A stretch of DNA of 64,000 nt from an uncultured Pelagibacteraceae bacterium (GTDB lineage: Bacteria; Pseudomonadota; Alphaproteobacteria; Pelagibacterales; Pelagibacteraceae). Of the stretch, positions 27,223-36,613 are shown in pieces. The stretch spans positions 1-64,000 of the forward strand of contig CACFSO010000002.1 of assembly GCA_902568975.1 (NCBI GenBank), written 5' to 3'. Under the pieces are notes generated by a model, which was given only the letters and a program-made list of their open reading frames with translations, was not told the origin of the DNA and ran no database searches. The position numbers and the translations under genes are program-made. Positions within the stretch are counted from its first letter, which is position 1; every line of letters begins with the position of its first letter.

Positions 27223-28034
27223 AATTTTGAAATTTCCAATGATGACTTTATGTAACCGTTCATAGTTCCACAGTCTAAATATTTTCCTCGAAAATTGTGA
27301 CCAATAAATAATTCTCCTTCATGTATCAATCTTTTAATAGCATCAGTAATGTGTATTTCTCCGCCTTTGCCTTTTTTCTGATTTTTTAATTTAATAAAAA
27401 TCTTTTTGGGTAAAATATATCTTCCAATAATCGCAAGGTTAGATGGTGCGTTTTTAATTTCTGGTTTTTCTATTACATCTTTAATAAAAAAATTATTTTT
27501 ATTTATTTTTTTTTTTAAAGAATAAATACCCCATCTATTTACAGTATTTTTTTTTACTTTCATACTGGCCATTACTGAGCATTTATTTTTTTTATAAATA
27601 TTTATCATATTTTTAGAACAATTTTTTTTAATTATTAAATCATCAGGTAAAATCATCAGGAAATGTGAATTGCGAATATATTTTTTTGTTTTTAAAACTG
27701 CATCTCCAGTTCCCATAGGTTTGTTTTGATATACAAATTTAATCATTTTTCTATATTTTTTTAATTTTTTATATTCGTAAATTAATCTTTTATCTTTCTT
27801 TTTTTTAATTATTTTTTTAAAAAATTTATCACTAGTAAAATATTTTCTTATTAATTGTTTTTTTTTAGAAATTATAAAAACGACTTCTTTAATACCTGAA
27901 TCTATGCATTCATCTAGAATATATTCTATACCTGGCTTGCCATTAATTGGTAAAAGTTCTTTTGGAAATACACTCGTTAAAGGCAAAAGTCTTGTTCCTA
28001 GACCTGCTAGTGGAATTATTGCTTGTTTTATCAT
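27219..28034 (-). CDS. galU: UTP-glucose-1-phosphate uridylyltransferase
   Basis: Makes UDP-glucose, the substrate of the overlapping ugd. The nucleotide-binding N-terminus is AIIPLAGLGTRLLPLTSVFPKELLPI, followed by PMGTGDAVL, MILPDDLII and a GEIHITDAI region. I use the ATG at 28034 (271 aa); the ORF track start one codon earlier is a TTG. It is slightly shorter than typical GalU (~290-300 aa). The operon with ugd supports GalU over related sugar nucleotidyltransferases. It is divergent from panC across 34 bp. Confidence 0.88.
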   Translation of the reverse strand: MIKQAIIPLAGLGTRLLPLTSVFPKELLPINGKPGIEYILDECIDSGIKEVVFIISKKKQLIRKYFTSDKFFKKIIKKKKDKRLIYEYKKLKKYRKMIKFVYQNKPMGTGDAVLKTKKYIRNSHFLMILPDDLIIKKNCSKNMINIYKKNKCSVMASMKVKKNTVNRWGIYSLKKKINKNNFFIKDVIEKPEIKNAPSNLAIIGRYILPKKIFIKLKNQKKGKGGEIHITDAIKRLIHEGELFIGHNFRGKYLDCGTMNGYIKSSLEISKL

Positions 28035-28068
28035 CAAAATGTTTTAACTGTTATGCTCACTATCATAA

Positions 28069-28878
28069 ATGAAGATTATTAAAAGTATTAATAAATTAAA
28101 TAAACAAGTTGATTTTAAGGCAAACATAGGATTCGTTCCTACAATGGGTGCTTTACATAAAGGCCATTTATCACTTATTGATTCATCTAAAAAGAAATGT
28201 AGCAAAACAATTGTAAGTATTTTTATAAATCCAATACAATTTAATAAAAAAAAAGATTATAAAAATTATCCTAGATCTTTAACAAGAGACTTGAAAATAC
28301 TTAAAAATAAGAAAATTGACTATGTTTTTTTGCCTACCATAGATCAAATTTATAAAGAGAAATCAAATACTAAAATTAACATTAATAATAAAGACAAAAT
28401 TTTATGTGCAAAATATAGAAAAGGACATTTTGAAGGAGTTTTAGCTGTAATTAACCAATTTTTAAAAATTATTAAAGCTAGATATATATTTTTAGGTAAC
28501 AAAGACTATCAACAAATATATTTAATCAGAAAATTTATAAAAAATAAATTCAATACAAAAGTTATTACTTGTAAAACTATTAGAGATACTAATAATTTAG
28601 CATATTCATCAAGAAATTTTTTGTTACAAAAGAATGATTTGCTTATAGCATCGAAAATTATTTATAAAATAAAAAAATTTTACAACTCAATAAAGAAAAA
28701 CTTCAAAAATATTAATAAATTAAATAGTGTTAAAAAAGATATTATTAAAAATAAAATTAAGATCGAATATTTAGAAATTAGAAATAAAAATAATTTATCT
28801 AAAAAATATAATAAAAAAAATTTTAAAATTTTTATAGCTTTTTATATAAATACAATAAGATTGATTGATAATTTTTAA
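28069..28878 (+). CDS. panC: Pantothenate synthetase
   Basis: ATP-dependent condensation of pantoate with beta-alanine to pantothenate, the precursor of CoA. The HIGH-like motif is in FVPTMGALHKGHLSLI (about 22-37), with IFINPIQFNKKKDY, GNKDYQQIYLIRK and RDTNNLAYSSRNFLL further on. The N-terminal nucleotide-binding domain is well conserved, and the C-terminal domain is Lys/Asn-rich and diverged. panB is not adjacent. Its last 4 bp overlap the 3' end of the convergent mgtE. Confidence 0.92.
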   Translation: MKIIKSINKLNKQVDFKANIGFVPTMGALHKGHLSLIDSSKKKCSKTIVSIFINPIQFNKKKDYKNYPRSLTRDLKILKNKKIDYVFLPTIDQIYKEKSNTKININNKDKILCAKYRKGHFEGVLAVINQFLKIIKARYIFLGNKDYQQIYLIRKFIKNKFNTKVITCKTIRDTNNLAYSSRNFLLQKNDLLIASKIIYKIKKFYNSIKKNFKNINKLNSVKKDIIKNKIKIEYLEIRNKNNLSKKYNKKNFKIFIAFYINTIRLIDNF

Positions 28879-30257
28879 CTTCCATAGAAAAAGTATGCTC
28901 CAATTCCTAAAAATGATAAGAATCCTATAACATCGGTGATTGTAGTAACAAAAACGCTTGAAGCTATAGCTGGATCTATTTTTAATTTTTTTAGTGTTAT
29001 AGGGACTAAAATACCAAAAAGACCAGCTACTATCATATTTAATACCATTGAAATAGATATAATTAATGAAAGTATTAAGTCTTGAAACCAAAATTGAACT
29101 ATTATTGCACTAATAATTGCAAAAATTATTCCATTTAAAACTCCAATTGAAAATTCTTTTAAGACATTTTGTGAAAAATTGTTTTTAGTTAGTTCATTAG
29201 TTGCAATAGTTCTTATTGTTACAGCTAAAGTTTGCATACCAGCATTTCCACCCATTGAAGCAACTATTGGCATCAACACAGCAAGAGCAACGACTTTTTC
29301 AATATCTTCTTGAAAAAAACCTATAACAATTGAAGCAATAACAGCTGTAAAAAGATTCAATAAAAGCCAACTAAATCTTCTTTTTGTTTTTTTTAATACA
29401 CCGTCCGTAATTTCTTCATCACCAACACCAGCAAGTCTTAATGCATCTTCCTCAGCTTCTTCTTTTAAAACTGTAAGAACATCATCACTTGTAATCATAC
29501 CTACTAACTTATTATTTTTGTCTACAACGCATGCTGAATTAAGGTTATAATTTTCAAATAAATGACCTACTTGTTCTCTATCCATATTAACTGGTATCGA
29601 AAGTTGTGACTCATTCATAATAGAAATCATTTTTGTTTCTCTGGGAGTCCGTAAAACCTTTGAAGATGGAACAGTTCCGATAGGTTTAAATTCATTATCA
29701 ACTATGAATATTTCTAAAAACTCCTCAGGTAAATCTTTATTTTCTCTTAAATAGTCTATTGTTTGTCCGACTGACCAATTGCTAGGTATCGCTGTAAACT
29801 CTCTTTGCATTATTCTAGCAGCTGAATCTTCTGGGTAACTTAAACTTTCCAAAAGAACAAATCTATCTTTTGGAGGCAAAGAACTTAATATTTCATTTTT
29901 ATTTTTTTCATCTAAGTTTTCTAAAATTTTTATAGAATCGTCTGATTCTAGATTTTTTAAAATATAAACTATAGAGTCTATTGATAAATATCTAATTATT
30001 TCAGATTGTATAGATTCATTTACTTCAACAAAAACTTCTGGGTCTATTTTAAAATTATTTAATTTAATTAAATTTTCTCTATCGTCGTGATTAAGATGCT
30101 CAATTATATCGGCAGCATCAGCAGGGTGCATTTCATTAAATGAATTAGAAATAAATTCTGCATCATTATTTGCAATTTTATCAGTAACAACCTTGATATA
30201 TTCCTTATTAAATTCAAAATTGACTTTTTTATCTTTTATTTTTCTTACTAAAGTCAT
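28875..30257 (-). CDS. mgtE: Magnesium transporter MgtE
   Basis: Mg2+ channel/transporter of the inner membrane, 460 aa. An N-terminal acidic helical domain (about 25-130, with MHPADAADIIEHL) is followed by paired CBS domains (about 135-260), which act as the intracellular Mg sensor. Five transmembrane helices complete it, with the pore signatures MPIVASMGGNAGMQTLAV and VTTITDVIGFLSFLGIG. Regulation in the family is by Mg binding to the N and CBS domains. It is divergent from lipB across 60 bp. Confidence 0.94.
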   Translation of the reverse strand: MTLVRKIKDKKVNFEFNKEYIKVVTDKIANNDAEFISNSFNEMHPADAADIIEHLNHDDRENLIKLNNFKIDPEVFVEVNESIQSEIIRYLSIDSIVYILKNLESDDSIKILENLDEKNKNEILSSLPPKDRFVLLESLSYPEDSAARIMQREFTAIPSNWSVGQTIDYLRENKDLPEEFLEIFIVDNEFKPIGTVPSSKVLRTPRETKMISIMNESQLSIPVNMDREQVGHLFENYNLNSACVVDKNNKLVGMITSDDVLTVLKEEAEEDALRLAGVGDEEITDGVLKKTKRRFSWLLLNLFTAVIASIVIGFFQEDIEKVVALAVLMPIVASMGGNAGMQTLAVTIRTIATNELTKNNFSQNVLKEFSIGVLNGIIFAIISAIIVQFWFQDLILSLIISISMVLNMIVAGLFGILVPITLKKLKIDPAIASSVFVTTITDVIGFLSFLGIGAYFFYGS

Positions 30258-30317
30258 AAAAAACCTTTATTTTAATAAGGCACTATTAATGGATAATTTT
30301 TATATTACAATTCTTAA

Positions 30318-30941
30318 ATGAAAATATTGATAAAAAGATCAATAAAACCAGTAATTTATAAAAAAGCTATAGATATACTTGAAAAAAAAGTTGAGAAAAT
30401 AATCAATAAAAAAGATGAAAAGGAACTTATATGGTTTTTAGAACATCCTTCAATTTATACTGGCGGAACTAGTTTTAAAAAAAATGAAATTTTAGATAGC
30501 TCGATAAATATAATAAATAGTAATAGAGGTGGAAAAATTACTTGGCATGGACCCGGTCAACTTGTTTGCTATTTGGTTATTGATTTAGGTAAAAGAGGAA
30601 AGGATATTAGAAGATTTATAAAAAAAGTTGAATTATCAATTATTGAAACTTTAAGAAAATATAATATTAAATCAAGAAGTGATAGAAAAAATATTGGAAT
30701 TTGGTATTCAGAAAATAATAAATTAAAAAAAATTGCTGCAATAGGTTTTAAAATAAAGAGATGGGTTGCTTACCATGGATTTTCAATAAATATAAGTAAT
30801 GAATTAAATCATTATGATAAAATAATTCCATGTGGAATTAAAGATAGGGAAATTACTAATTTAATTAGTATTAAAAAAATAAATTATAACAAAATTTCTA
30901 GTATGCTTGAAAAAAATTTAATTAAAAATTTGAAAATTTAA
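30318..30941 (+). CDS. lipB: Lipoyl(octanoyl) transferase
   Basis: Transfers octanoyl from acyl-carrier protein to the lipoyl domains of 2-oxoacid dehydrogenases and GcvH. The signature RGGKITWHGPGQLVCYLVIDL is at about 70-90. The catalytic Lys lies in KKIAAIGFKIKRWVAYHG (about K138) and the catalytic Cys in IIPCGIKDREIT (about C172). Its 207 aa is normal. The 3' end overlaps the convergent pseudouridine synthase gene by 20 bp. lipA is not in the window. Confidence 0.94.
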   Translation: MKILIKRSIKPVIYKKAIDILEKKVEKIINKKDEKELIWFLEHPSIYTGGTSFKKNEILDSSINIINSNRGGKITWHGPGQLVCYLVIDLGKRGKDIRRFIKKVELSIIETLRKYNIKSRSDRKNIGIWYSENNKLKKIAAIGFKIKRWVAYHGFSINISNELNHYDKIIPCGIKDREITNLISIKKINYNKISSMLEKNLIKNLKI

Positions 30942-31836
30942 GTCTTTTAGATTTTAACAGTTTTTTAAAATAATCAGGTAATAAAGCAGAATAAGTATAC
31001 TTCACTTCATTTATTTTAAATTTTATTTGATATGAATGTAACATTAAATTTTTATTAATACCCTTGTAAGAATTTGATAATTTATATTTTGTATCTCCAA
31101 AAATTGGATTTCCTATTGAATATAATTGTTTACGCAACTGATGTTTTCTTCCAGTGATCGGATTTAATTCTAATAAACTAGCCTCAGAATTTTTATCAAC
31201 TACCTTAAAAATTGTTTTAGCTTTCTCAATTATTTTTTTATCTCCATCATATCTAATTAAATCATCATGCCAAATACCTGAATTTTTACTAATTTCACCT
31301 TGGCATATGGCCAAATAGGTTTTATAAACTTTTCTTAATCTAAACAAAGAGGTTAATAACTGTGCGCTCTCTCTATTTTTGGCCATTATAAAAACTCCCG
31401 AAGTATCTTTATCTAATCTATGGACTGAAAAAGGCTTTGTTCCTTTAAAAATTTCACTTTTAGTAAAAATATCAACTAAATTTTTTTTTGATTTTGTTCC
31501 TCCTTGTACCGATATTCCAGATTCTTTATTTAACACTATAAAGTTATCATTGTTGTCAATTATTTGATTCTCGTTTGACTTAATAATTTCTTTTGAAGGT
31601 AAAAACTTAATTTTTTTTTGTGGAATTCTTTCTTTAAATTCTATGTTAAAAATGTTTATCTCATCTTTAGTTTTTATTTTATGAGAGCTTTTAGCCTTCT
31701 TTTTGTTAAGTTTAATTTTTCCTGTCCTTAGATATTTCTCAATAAGTCCTTGTGGAATTTTTCCAATTTTAATTCTTAACCATCTATCTAAACGCATGTG
31801 ATTACACGTTGAATCAACGATGTAAGATTTTTTCAT
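30922..31836 (-). CDS. rluC: RluC/RluD-family 23S rRNA pseudouridine synthase
   Basis: Isomerises uridines to pseudouridine in RNA. An N-terminal S4-like RNA-binding domain (MRLDRWLRIKIGKIPQGLIEKYLRTGKIKLN, about 14-45) is followed by the catalytic domain, with the active Asp in FSVHRLDKDTSGVFIMAKN (about D142). PITGRKHQLRKQLYSIGNPIFGD is the RluA/C/D fingerprint. Position downstream of rplQ and the S4 domain suit RluC (sites 955/2504/2580), but RluD or a relative cannot be excluded without alignment. It is the last gene of the ribosomal run. Confidence 0.85.
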   Translation of the reverse strand: MKKSYIVDSTCNHMRLDRWLRIKIGKIPQGLIEKYLRTGKIKLNKKKAKSSHKIKTKDEINIFNIEFKERIPQKKIKFLPSKEIIKSNENQIIDNNDNFIVLNKESGISVQGGTKSKKNLVDIFTKSEIFKGTKPFSVHRLDKDTSGVFIMAKNRESAQLLTSLFRLRKVYKTYLAICQGEISKNSGIWHDDLIRYDGDKKIIEKAKTIFKVVDKNSEASLLELNPITGRKHQLRKQLYSIGNPIFGDTKYKLSNSYKGINKNLMLHSYQIKFKINEVKYTYSALLPDYFKKLLKSKRLKFSNF

Positions 31837-31846
31837 GATCTAAGAT

Positions 31847-32290
31847 TTAAGCTGTAGCTTTTTTTTTCTCTTCCGCTTTAGGTGCTTCTTTGGTTGTATC
31901 TTTTTTCTTTTTATCAACTCTTTTTGCTTCAACATCTCTATCGACAAATTCAATTACAGCCATAGGGGCATTATCACCATATCTAAATCCAGCTTTTATT
32001 ATTCTTGTGTAACCACCTTTTCTATTTTCATATCTTTTAGATAAAGTTTTTCTCACTTTATTAGCTAATATAGAATTCTGGAGCTTAGAATGTAAAAATC
32101 TTATGTTTTGAAGAGTATTTTTTTTACCTAATGTTATTATTTTATCTGCTTCTGGTTTTAAAACTTTGGCTTTTGGTAATGTTGTTGTGATTTGTTCATA
32201 TTTAATTAATGAATTTAACATGTTTTTTATAAGTGCCTTCCTATGATCAGAGGTTCTATTTAATTTTTTGTGACCGTATTTATGTCTCAT
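31847..32290 (-). CDS. rplQ: 50S ribosomal protein L17
   Basis: Large-subunit protein at the rear of the ribosome near the tunnel exit. [29 protein letters not shown] is the family N-terminus, and KAGFRYGDNAPMAVIEFVD ends the conserved core. A low-complexity Lys/Ala/Glu-rich tail of about 25 residues follows the core (147 aa in total against ~127 in E. coli). It follows rpoA with a one-base overlap, the usual end of the alpha operon. Confidence 0.97.
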   Translation of the reverse strand: MRHKYGHKKLNRTSDHRKALIKNMLNSLIKYEQITTTLPKAKVLKPEADKIITLGKKNTLQNIRFLHSKLQNSILANKVRKTLSKRYENRKGGYTRIIKAGFRYGDNAPMAVIEFVDRDVEAKRVDKKKKDTTKEAPKAEEKKKATA

Positions 32291-33318
32291 TAAATAGTTT
32301 CCTCTAATTTTTTGGACAATTCAGCTATATTTTCTGGAGGCCAATTTGGAATTTCCATTCCTAAATACAAGGACATTCCTGTTAAAACTTCTTTAATTTC
32401 ATTTAAAGATTTTCTTCCAAAATTTGGTGTTCTTAACATTTCACCCTCAGATTTTTGCACTAAGTCACCTATATAAATAATATTATCATTTTTTAAACAA
32501 TTCATTGACCTAACAGATAGCTCGAGTTCATCAACTTTTCTTAAAAGATTTTTGTTGAATTCAGGCTCGGAAGGTTTCTCTTTTACAATAACCTCTTGTG
32601 GTTCATCAAAATTAACAAACATCCCAAGTTGGTCTTGGAATATTCTTGCAGAATATGCTATAGCATCCTCAGCTGAAATTGAGCCATTCGTTTCAACTTC
32701 CATAGTTAGTTTGTCATAATCTAATGCCTTGCCTTCCCTTGCTGTACTCACTGAATAAGAAACTTTTTTAACTGGACTAAATAAAGAATCTATTGGAATT
32801 AAGCCTAAAGGAGGTTCATCAGGTTTATTAAGTTCTGCGGAAACATATCCTTTTCCATTACCTACAGTCATTTCCATATGAAAATTAGTATTTTCATCTA
32901 AATTGCAGATGACTAAATCTGGATTTAAGATTTCAATGTCAGATAATGGAGTGATATTAGATGCTTTAATTTCTCCTGGACCTTTTGCATCAAGAATTAA
33001 TTTTTTTACTCCTTCGGATGAACTCTTAAGAGCTAGTGATTTAACATTCAATACTATATCAGTTACATCCTCTCTAATGCCTTTTATAGATGTGAATTCA
33101 TGTAAAACTCCATCAATTTGAATTGCTGTAACTGCTGATCCTCTTATTGAAGATAGCAATATTCTTCTTAAAGAATTTCCTAATGTTAATCCGTATCCTT
33201 TTTCTAACGGCTCTGCAGTAACTTTTGCATAAGTTTTATCATCATTGGATTGGATATCTAACCTTCCGGGTTTAATTAAAGATTTCCAATTTTTTATATT
33301 TACTTCGTTAGTTTCCAT
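32290..33318 (-). CDS. rpoA: DNA-directed RNA polymerase subunit alpha
   Basis: Assembly subunit of RNA polymerase. The N-terminal dimerisation domain (about 1-235; [22 protein letters not shown]) is joined by an acidic linker to the C-terminal domain (about 260-330; [21 protein letters not shown]), which contacts promoter UP elements and activators. Its 342 aa is normal for alphaproteobacteria. Single-base overlaps with rpsK and rplQ indicate coupled translation. Confidence 0.98.
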   Translation of the reverse strand: METNEVNIKNWKSLIKPGRLDIQSNDDKTYAKVTAEPLEKGYGLTLGNSLRRILLSSIRGSAVTAIQIDGVLHEFTSIKGIREDVTDIVLNVKSLALKSSSEGVKKLILDAKGPGEIKASNITPLSDIEILNPDLVICNLDENTNFHMEMTVGNGKGYVSAELNKPDEPPLGLIPIDSLFSPVKKVSYSVSTAREGKALDYDKLTMEVETNGSISAEDAIAYSARIFQDQLGMFVNFDEPQEVIVKEKPSEPEFNKNLLRKVDELELSVRSMNCLKNDNIIYIGDLVQKSEGEMLRTPNFGRKSLNEIKEVLTGMSLYLGMEIPNWPPENIAELSKKLEETI

Positions 33319-33776
33319 TATACTCTCCTTTTTTTTGGTGGTCTTGTTCCATTATGTGGTATTGGTGTAGTATCTTTTATCGAAATAATTTTAAAACCTC
33401 TTGCTTGTAATGCTCGAAGTGCAGTTTCTCTACCTGAACCTGGTCCTTTTATTTCGACAGACAATACTTTCATGCCTGCTTCTAAAGCTTTTGAAGCAGC
33501 CGAGTCAGCTGCAACTTGTGCAGCATAAGGCGTAGATTTTCTTGATCCTTTAAATCCTTTTTGGCCAGCTGAAGCCCAAGATACTACATTTCCATTTGTA
33601 TCAGCTATTGAAACTATAGTATTATTAAAGGTTGACTGAACATAAGCTATACCATTTGTTATATTTTTTTTAGTCTTTTTTTTTTTAGAATAAGAACTTT
33701 TTTTTATAGTTTTAGCTTTTTCTTTTAATTCATCTTTATTTTCTAATTTTTTTTCAACTTTTTTATCTTTTGTCAT
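33318..33776 (-). CDS. rpsK: 30S ribosomal protein S11
   Basis: Platform protein of the small subunit near the E site and the anti-Shine-Dalgarno region. The core runs from [23 protein letters not shown] to [18 protein letters not shown]. Compared with the ~129-aa standard protein it carries about 20-25 extra N-terminal residues, almost all Lys, Glu and Ser. An ATG nearer the conserved core is not evident, so I keep the long start (152 aa). It lies 2 bp after rpsM. Confidence 0.96.
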   Translation of the reverse strand: MTKDKKVEKKLENKDELKEKAKTIKKSSYSKKKKTKKNITNGIAYVQSTFNNTIVSIADTNGNVVSWASAGQKGFKGSRKSTPYAAQVAADSAASKALEAGMKVLSVEIKGPGSGRETALRALQARGFKIISIKDTTPIPHNGTRPPKKRRV

Positions 33777-33778
33777 AA

Positions 33779-34162
33779 TTATTTTTTAAGAGGTGTAAGT
33801 TTTTTACCAGCTATAGCTATTGCTTTACCTTTTCTAGTTCTAGCATTGCATCGAGTTCGTTGACCTCTTACAGGGAGTTTTTTTCTATGCCTAGATCCTC
33901 TATACGTAGCTAAATCAATTAATCTTTTTATACTTAAAGAATTCTCTCTTCTTAAATCACCTTCAACTGTAAAATTTTTATCTATATATTCTCTTATTTT
34001 TAAAATTTGATCATCAGTTAACTCATTGACTCTTTTTGATTTTGGTATCTCAAGAGCATTGCAAATTTGCTTTGAAAATTTTTGACCAATTCCAAAAATA
34101 TATGTCAAGCCAACTTGAACTATCTTGTTTTGAGGAATGTTTACACCTGCTATACGAGCCAT
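33779..34162 (-). CDS. rpsM: 30S ribosomal protein S13
   Basis: Head protein that contacts P-site tRNA and the B1 bridges. [26 protein letters not shown] is the family start, and [24 protein letters not shown] is the basic C-terminal signature. Its 127 aa is normal. It is the first gene after the 55-bp adk-rpsM gap, which contains a strong promoter candidate. No rpmJ (L36) gene lies between secY/adk and rpsM. Confidence 0.97.
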   Translation of the reverse strand: MARIAGVNIPQNKIVQVGLTYIFGIGQKFSKQICNALEIPKSKRVNELTDDQILKIREYIDKNFTVEGDLRRENSLSIKRLIDLATYRGSRHRKKLPVRGQRTRCNARTRKGKAIAIAGKKLTPLKK

Positions 34163-34185
34163 ATTTTTAGGATAAAATTTAGCCT

Positions 34186-34213
34186 TTTATATAAGAAGAT
34201 CTTTTAAAGTCAA
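34186..34213 (-). promoter_or_regulatory. Strong promoter candidate for rpsM-rpsK-rpoA-rplQ
   Basis: On the minus strand, TTGACT (34208-34213) and TATAAA (34186-34191) are separated by 16 bp, a near-consensus sigma-70 promoter. It sits in the only sizeable gap between rpoC and rluC other than the one before rpsL. Transcription would start near 34179, about 17 bp before the rpsM ATG. An inverted repeat TAAGAAG...CTTCTTA flanks the spacer. Confidence 0.6.
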
Positions 34214-34217
34214 CTTC

Positions 34218-34859
34218 TTAAACATTAAGAATTTCCTCTATTTTTCCTGATATTTCATCAATTTTTAAAGTACCATCAATCTTAATAAAATTAGGATTGG
34301 ATTTATAATAGTCTAAAACTGGCTTAGTTACTTCCATGTAGGTATCGTATCTTTTAACAATTGTTTTATCATTATCATCTGCTCTTTTTTTAAAATACTC
34401 TGTCCCACATTTATGATTTATTAAATCTTCTTTGTTTGTAAATTCATTTAATATTTCGTTACATTTTTGACATAAAATTCTTCCTGATATTCTTTTTAAA
34501 ATATTATCTTTAGATACATCGAGATATAAAATTTTATCAATTTTTTGATTTGCGTTTTCAAGAATTTTTTCCAGCTTTTTAACCTGACTTATATTTCTTG
34601 GATATCCATCAAAGATTATTCTATTTTTATAATTCTCGTTATTTATTATTTTAATAATTAGGTCTTCTACTATTTCATCAGTAACAAATTCACCTTGATC
34701 AATCAATTTTGATATTTTTTCACTAAGTTCTGTTTTTTTTGTTATTTCATCTCTTAATAAATCACCTGTTGATAACTGAAAATAATTATACTTCTTAACA
34801 ATATGCTTTGCTTGAGTTCCCTTACCTGCCCCTGGTGGACCGAACAGAATTATATTCAC
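34218..34859 (-). CDS. adk: Adenylate kinase
   Basis: Interconverts AMP and ATP with two ADP. The P-loop is GPPGAGKGTQAKHI (about 7-20), with STGDLLRDEI and FDGYPRNISQ for AMP binding. The 213-aa long form has a lid containing CQKC and, about 18 residues on, CGTE. This gives a C-x2-C...C-x2-E arrangement resembling zinc-type lids of other adenylate kinases with the fourth ligand acidic. It lies 3 bp after secY, the common position within the spc/alpha region. Confidence 0.96.
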   Translation of the reverse strand: MNIILFGPPGAGKGTQAKHIVKKYNYFQLSTGDLLRDEITKKTELSEKISKLIDQGEFVTDEIVEDLIIKIINNENYKNRIIFDGYPRNISQVKKLEKILENANQKIDKILYLDVSKDNILKRISGRILCQKCNEILNEFTNKEDLINHKCGTEYFKKRADDNDKTIVKRYDTYMEVTKPVLDYYKSNPNFIKIDGTLKIDEISGKIEEILNV

Positions 34860-34862
34860 AAT

Positions 34863-36143
34863 CTATCTTCCAAATTTTGTTTTTTTAATTAATTGCTCAT
34901 ATTGAGAACTCATTAATTTAGTTTGAATTTGGGTTACAGTATCTATGGCTACTACAACAACGATTAAAATTGATGTGCCTCCTAAGTAAAAAGGAATAGG
35001 ATAATTTGCAATTAAAAATTCAGGCATAAGACATACGAGAGTTAAATATAATGCACCAATCGTTGTTAATTTAGTAAGTATATTATCTATGTAAATTGCA
35101 GTACTATCTCCGGGTCGTATCCCAGGTATAAAACCACCATATTTCCTCAAATTTTCTGCTGTCTCATTTGGATTAAATACGATTGATGTATAAAAAAAAG
35201 TAAAAAAAATTATTCCTGATGCGTATAAAATCATATACAGAGGTTGTCCTTGTGAAAAATAAGAAGTTATATTTAATAAAGTCTCATTTTCAGAAATATT
35301 AAAGTTTGAAAAAGTAACTGGTAAAAGCAATAGTGCAGATGCAAAAATGGCTGGTATAACTCCTGCAGAATTTATTTTAAGTGGTAAATGAGAGGAGTCT
35401 CCTCCATACATTTTGTTACCCATTTGTCTTTTAGGATAATTTATTAATATTTTTCTTAATGCTCTCTCCATAAATACTATAAACATTATTGTTATAATAA
35501 GTAGTACAAAAATTCCTATTATTAGAAATGTTGAAATTGCACCAGTTCTTCCTAATTCAAATGTAGTAACTAAAGCTCTAGGTATTTCAGCTACAATTCC
35601 AGAAAATATTATTAATGAGATTCCATTTCCAATGCCTCTCTGTGTTATTTGCTCTCCTAGCCACATTAAAAATATAGTTCCGGCAACAATAGTTGTTACT
35701 GTTGATATTTTAAAAAATATACCAGGATTAATCACTAAGTTAGCTGAAGACTCTAAACCTATTGCCAAACCATATCCCTGTATTGTTGCTAGAAAAACTG
35801 TTCCATATCTAGTTATTTGAGTAATTTTTTGTCTACCTATTTCACCTTGAGCTTTTAAATTTTTAAAATAATCAGAAACACCCGTTAAAAGTTGAACAAT
35901 AATTGATGAAGATATGTAAGGCATTATACCTAATGCAAAAATTGCCATTCTGCTTATTGCTCCACCAGCAAATACATTAAACATACCCAATAAACCTTTT
36001 TGATTACCTTCCATTAATTGTTGTAATTGATCAGGTTCTATTCCTGGTAAAGGTACAAATGTACCCAACCTATAGATAGATAAAATAAATATTGTAAAAA
36101 TTATTCTATTTCTTAAATCATTTGAATGTAAAGATTCACTCAT
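34863..36143 (-). CDS. secY: Preprotein translocase subunit SecY
   Basis: Ten-helix core of the SecYEG channel in the inner membrane. Visible features are the N-terminal IIFTIFILSIYRLGTFVPLPGI, the plug region AGGAISRMAIFALGIMPYISSSII, QRGIGNGISLIIFSGIV and the late cytoplasmic loop AENLRKYGGFIPGIRPG, which contacts SecA and the ribosome. Its 426 aa is normal. It is 5 bp after rplO and 3 bp before adk. Its partner secE is 22.6 kb upstream in the same codirectional run. Confidence 0.98.
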   Translation of the reverse strand: MSESLHSNDLRNRIIFTIFILSIYRLGTFVPLPGIEPDQLQQLMEGNQKGLLGMFNVFAGGAISRMAIFALGIMPYISSSIIVQLLTGVSDYFKNLKAQGEIGRQKITQITRYGTVFLATIQGYGLAIGLESSANLVINPGIFFKISTVTTIVAGTIFLMWLGEQITQRGIGNGISLIIFSGIVAEIPRALVTTFELGRTGAISTFLIIGIFVLLIITIMFIVFMERALRKILINYPKRQMGNKMYGGDSSHLPLKINSAGVIPAIFASALLLLPVTFSNFNISENETLLNITSYFSQGQPLYMILYASGIIFFTFFYTSIVFNPNETAENLRKYGGFIPGIRPGDSTAIYIDNILTKLTTIGALYLTLVCLMPEFLIANYPIPFYLGGTSILIVVVVAIDTVTQIQTKLMSSQYEQLIKKTKFGR

Positions 36144-36148
36144 AAAGA

Positions 36149-36613
36149 TTATATACTCTTTTTCAAAATAATATTTCCACCAAATTTTTCTAGTTTGTTT
36201 TTTGCAGATTTAGATATGTAATTTGTTTCGATGTTTACCTTCTCTTTAAGATCACCAGAGCCTAAGATTTTAATTTTTTTATATTTTTTTGAAACTATAT
36301 TTAATTTTTTTAATAAATTTAAATCAATCTTTTCTTCTTTATTAATTTTTTTATTTTCCAAAAATTTTTGGATTTTTTCTAAATTTATAATTGCGATATT
36401 ATTTTTATTTTTAGACAAAGAATTAAAGCCTCTTTTAGGTAATCTTCTAAATAATGGCATTTGACCACCTTCAAAACTTTTAATTGCAACTCCCGATCTT
36501 GACTTTTGTCCTTTTACACCTCTTCCTGAAGTTTTTCCTTTTCCAGAACCTATGCCTCTTCCAACTCGAAGTTTTTTTATTTTAATCTTATTTGTTCTAT
36601 TTAAAATAGTCAT
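36149..36613 (-). CDS. rplO: 50S ribosomal protein L15
   Basis: Late-assembly large-subunit protein. The Gly/Arg-rich RVGRGIGSGKGKTSGRGVKGQKSRSG is the L15 signature, followed by GGQMPLFRRLPKRGFNS. Its 154 aa is normal, with a Lys/Asn/Ile-rich C-terminal half. Its ATG overlaps the rpsE stop by one base, leaving no room for rpmD (L30), which usually separates these two genes. Confidence 0.97.
   Translation of the reverse strand: MTILNRTNKIKIKKLRVGRGIGSGKGKTSGRGVKGQKSRSGVAIKSFEGGQMPLFRRLPKRGFNSLSKNKNNIAIINLEKIQKFLENKKINKEEKIDLNLLKKLNIVSKKYKKIKILGSGDLKEKVNIETNYISKSAKNKLEKFGGNIILKKSI

Noticed and set aside
28795-29091. 98-aa minus-strand ORF in the panC/mgtE junction
   Set aside because: Out of frame with mgtE, which has intact pore motifs there; Tyr/Phe/Asn-rich shadow translation.
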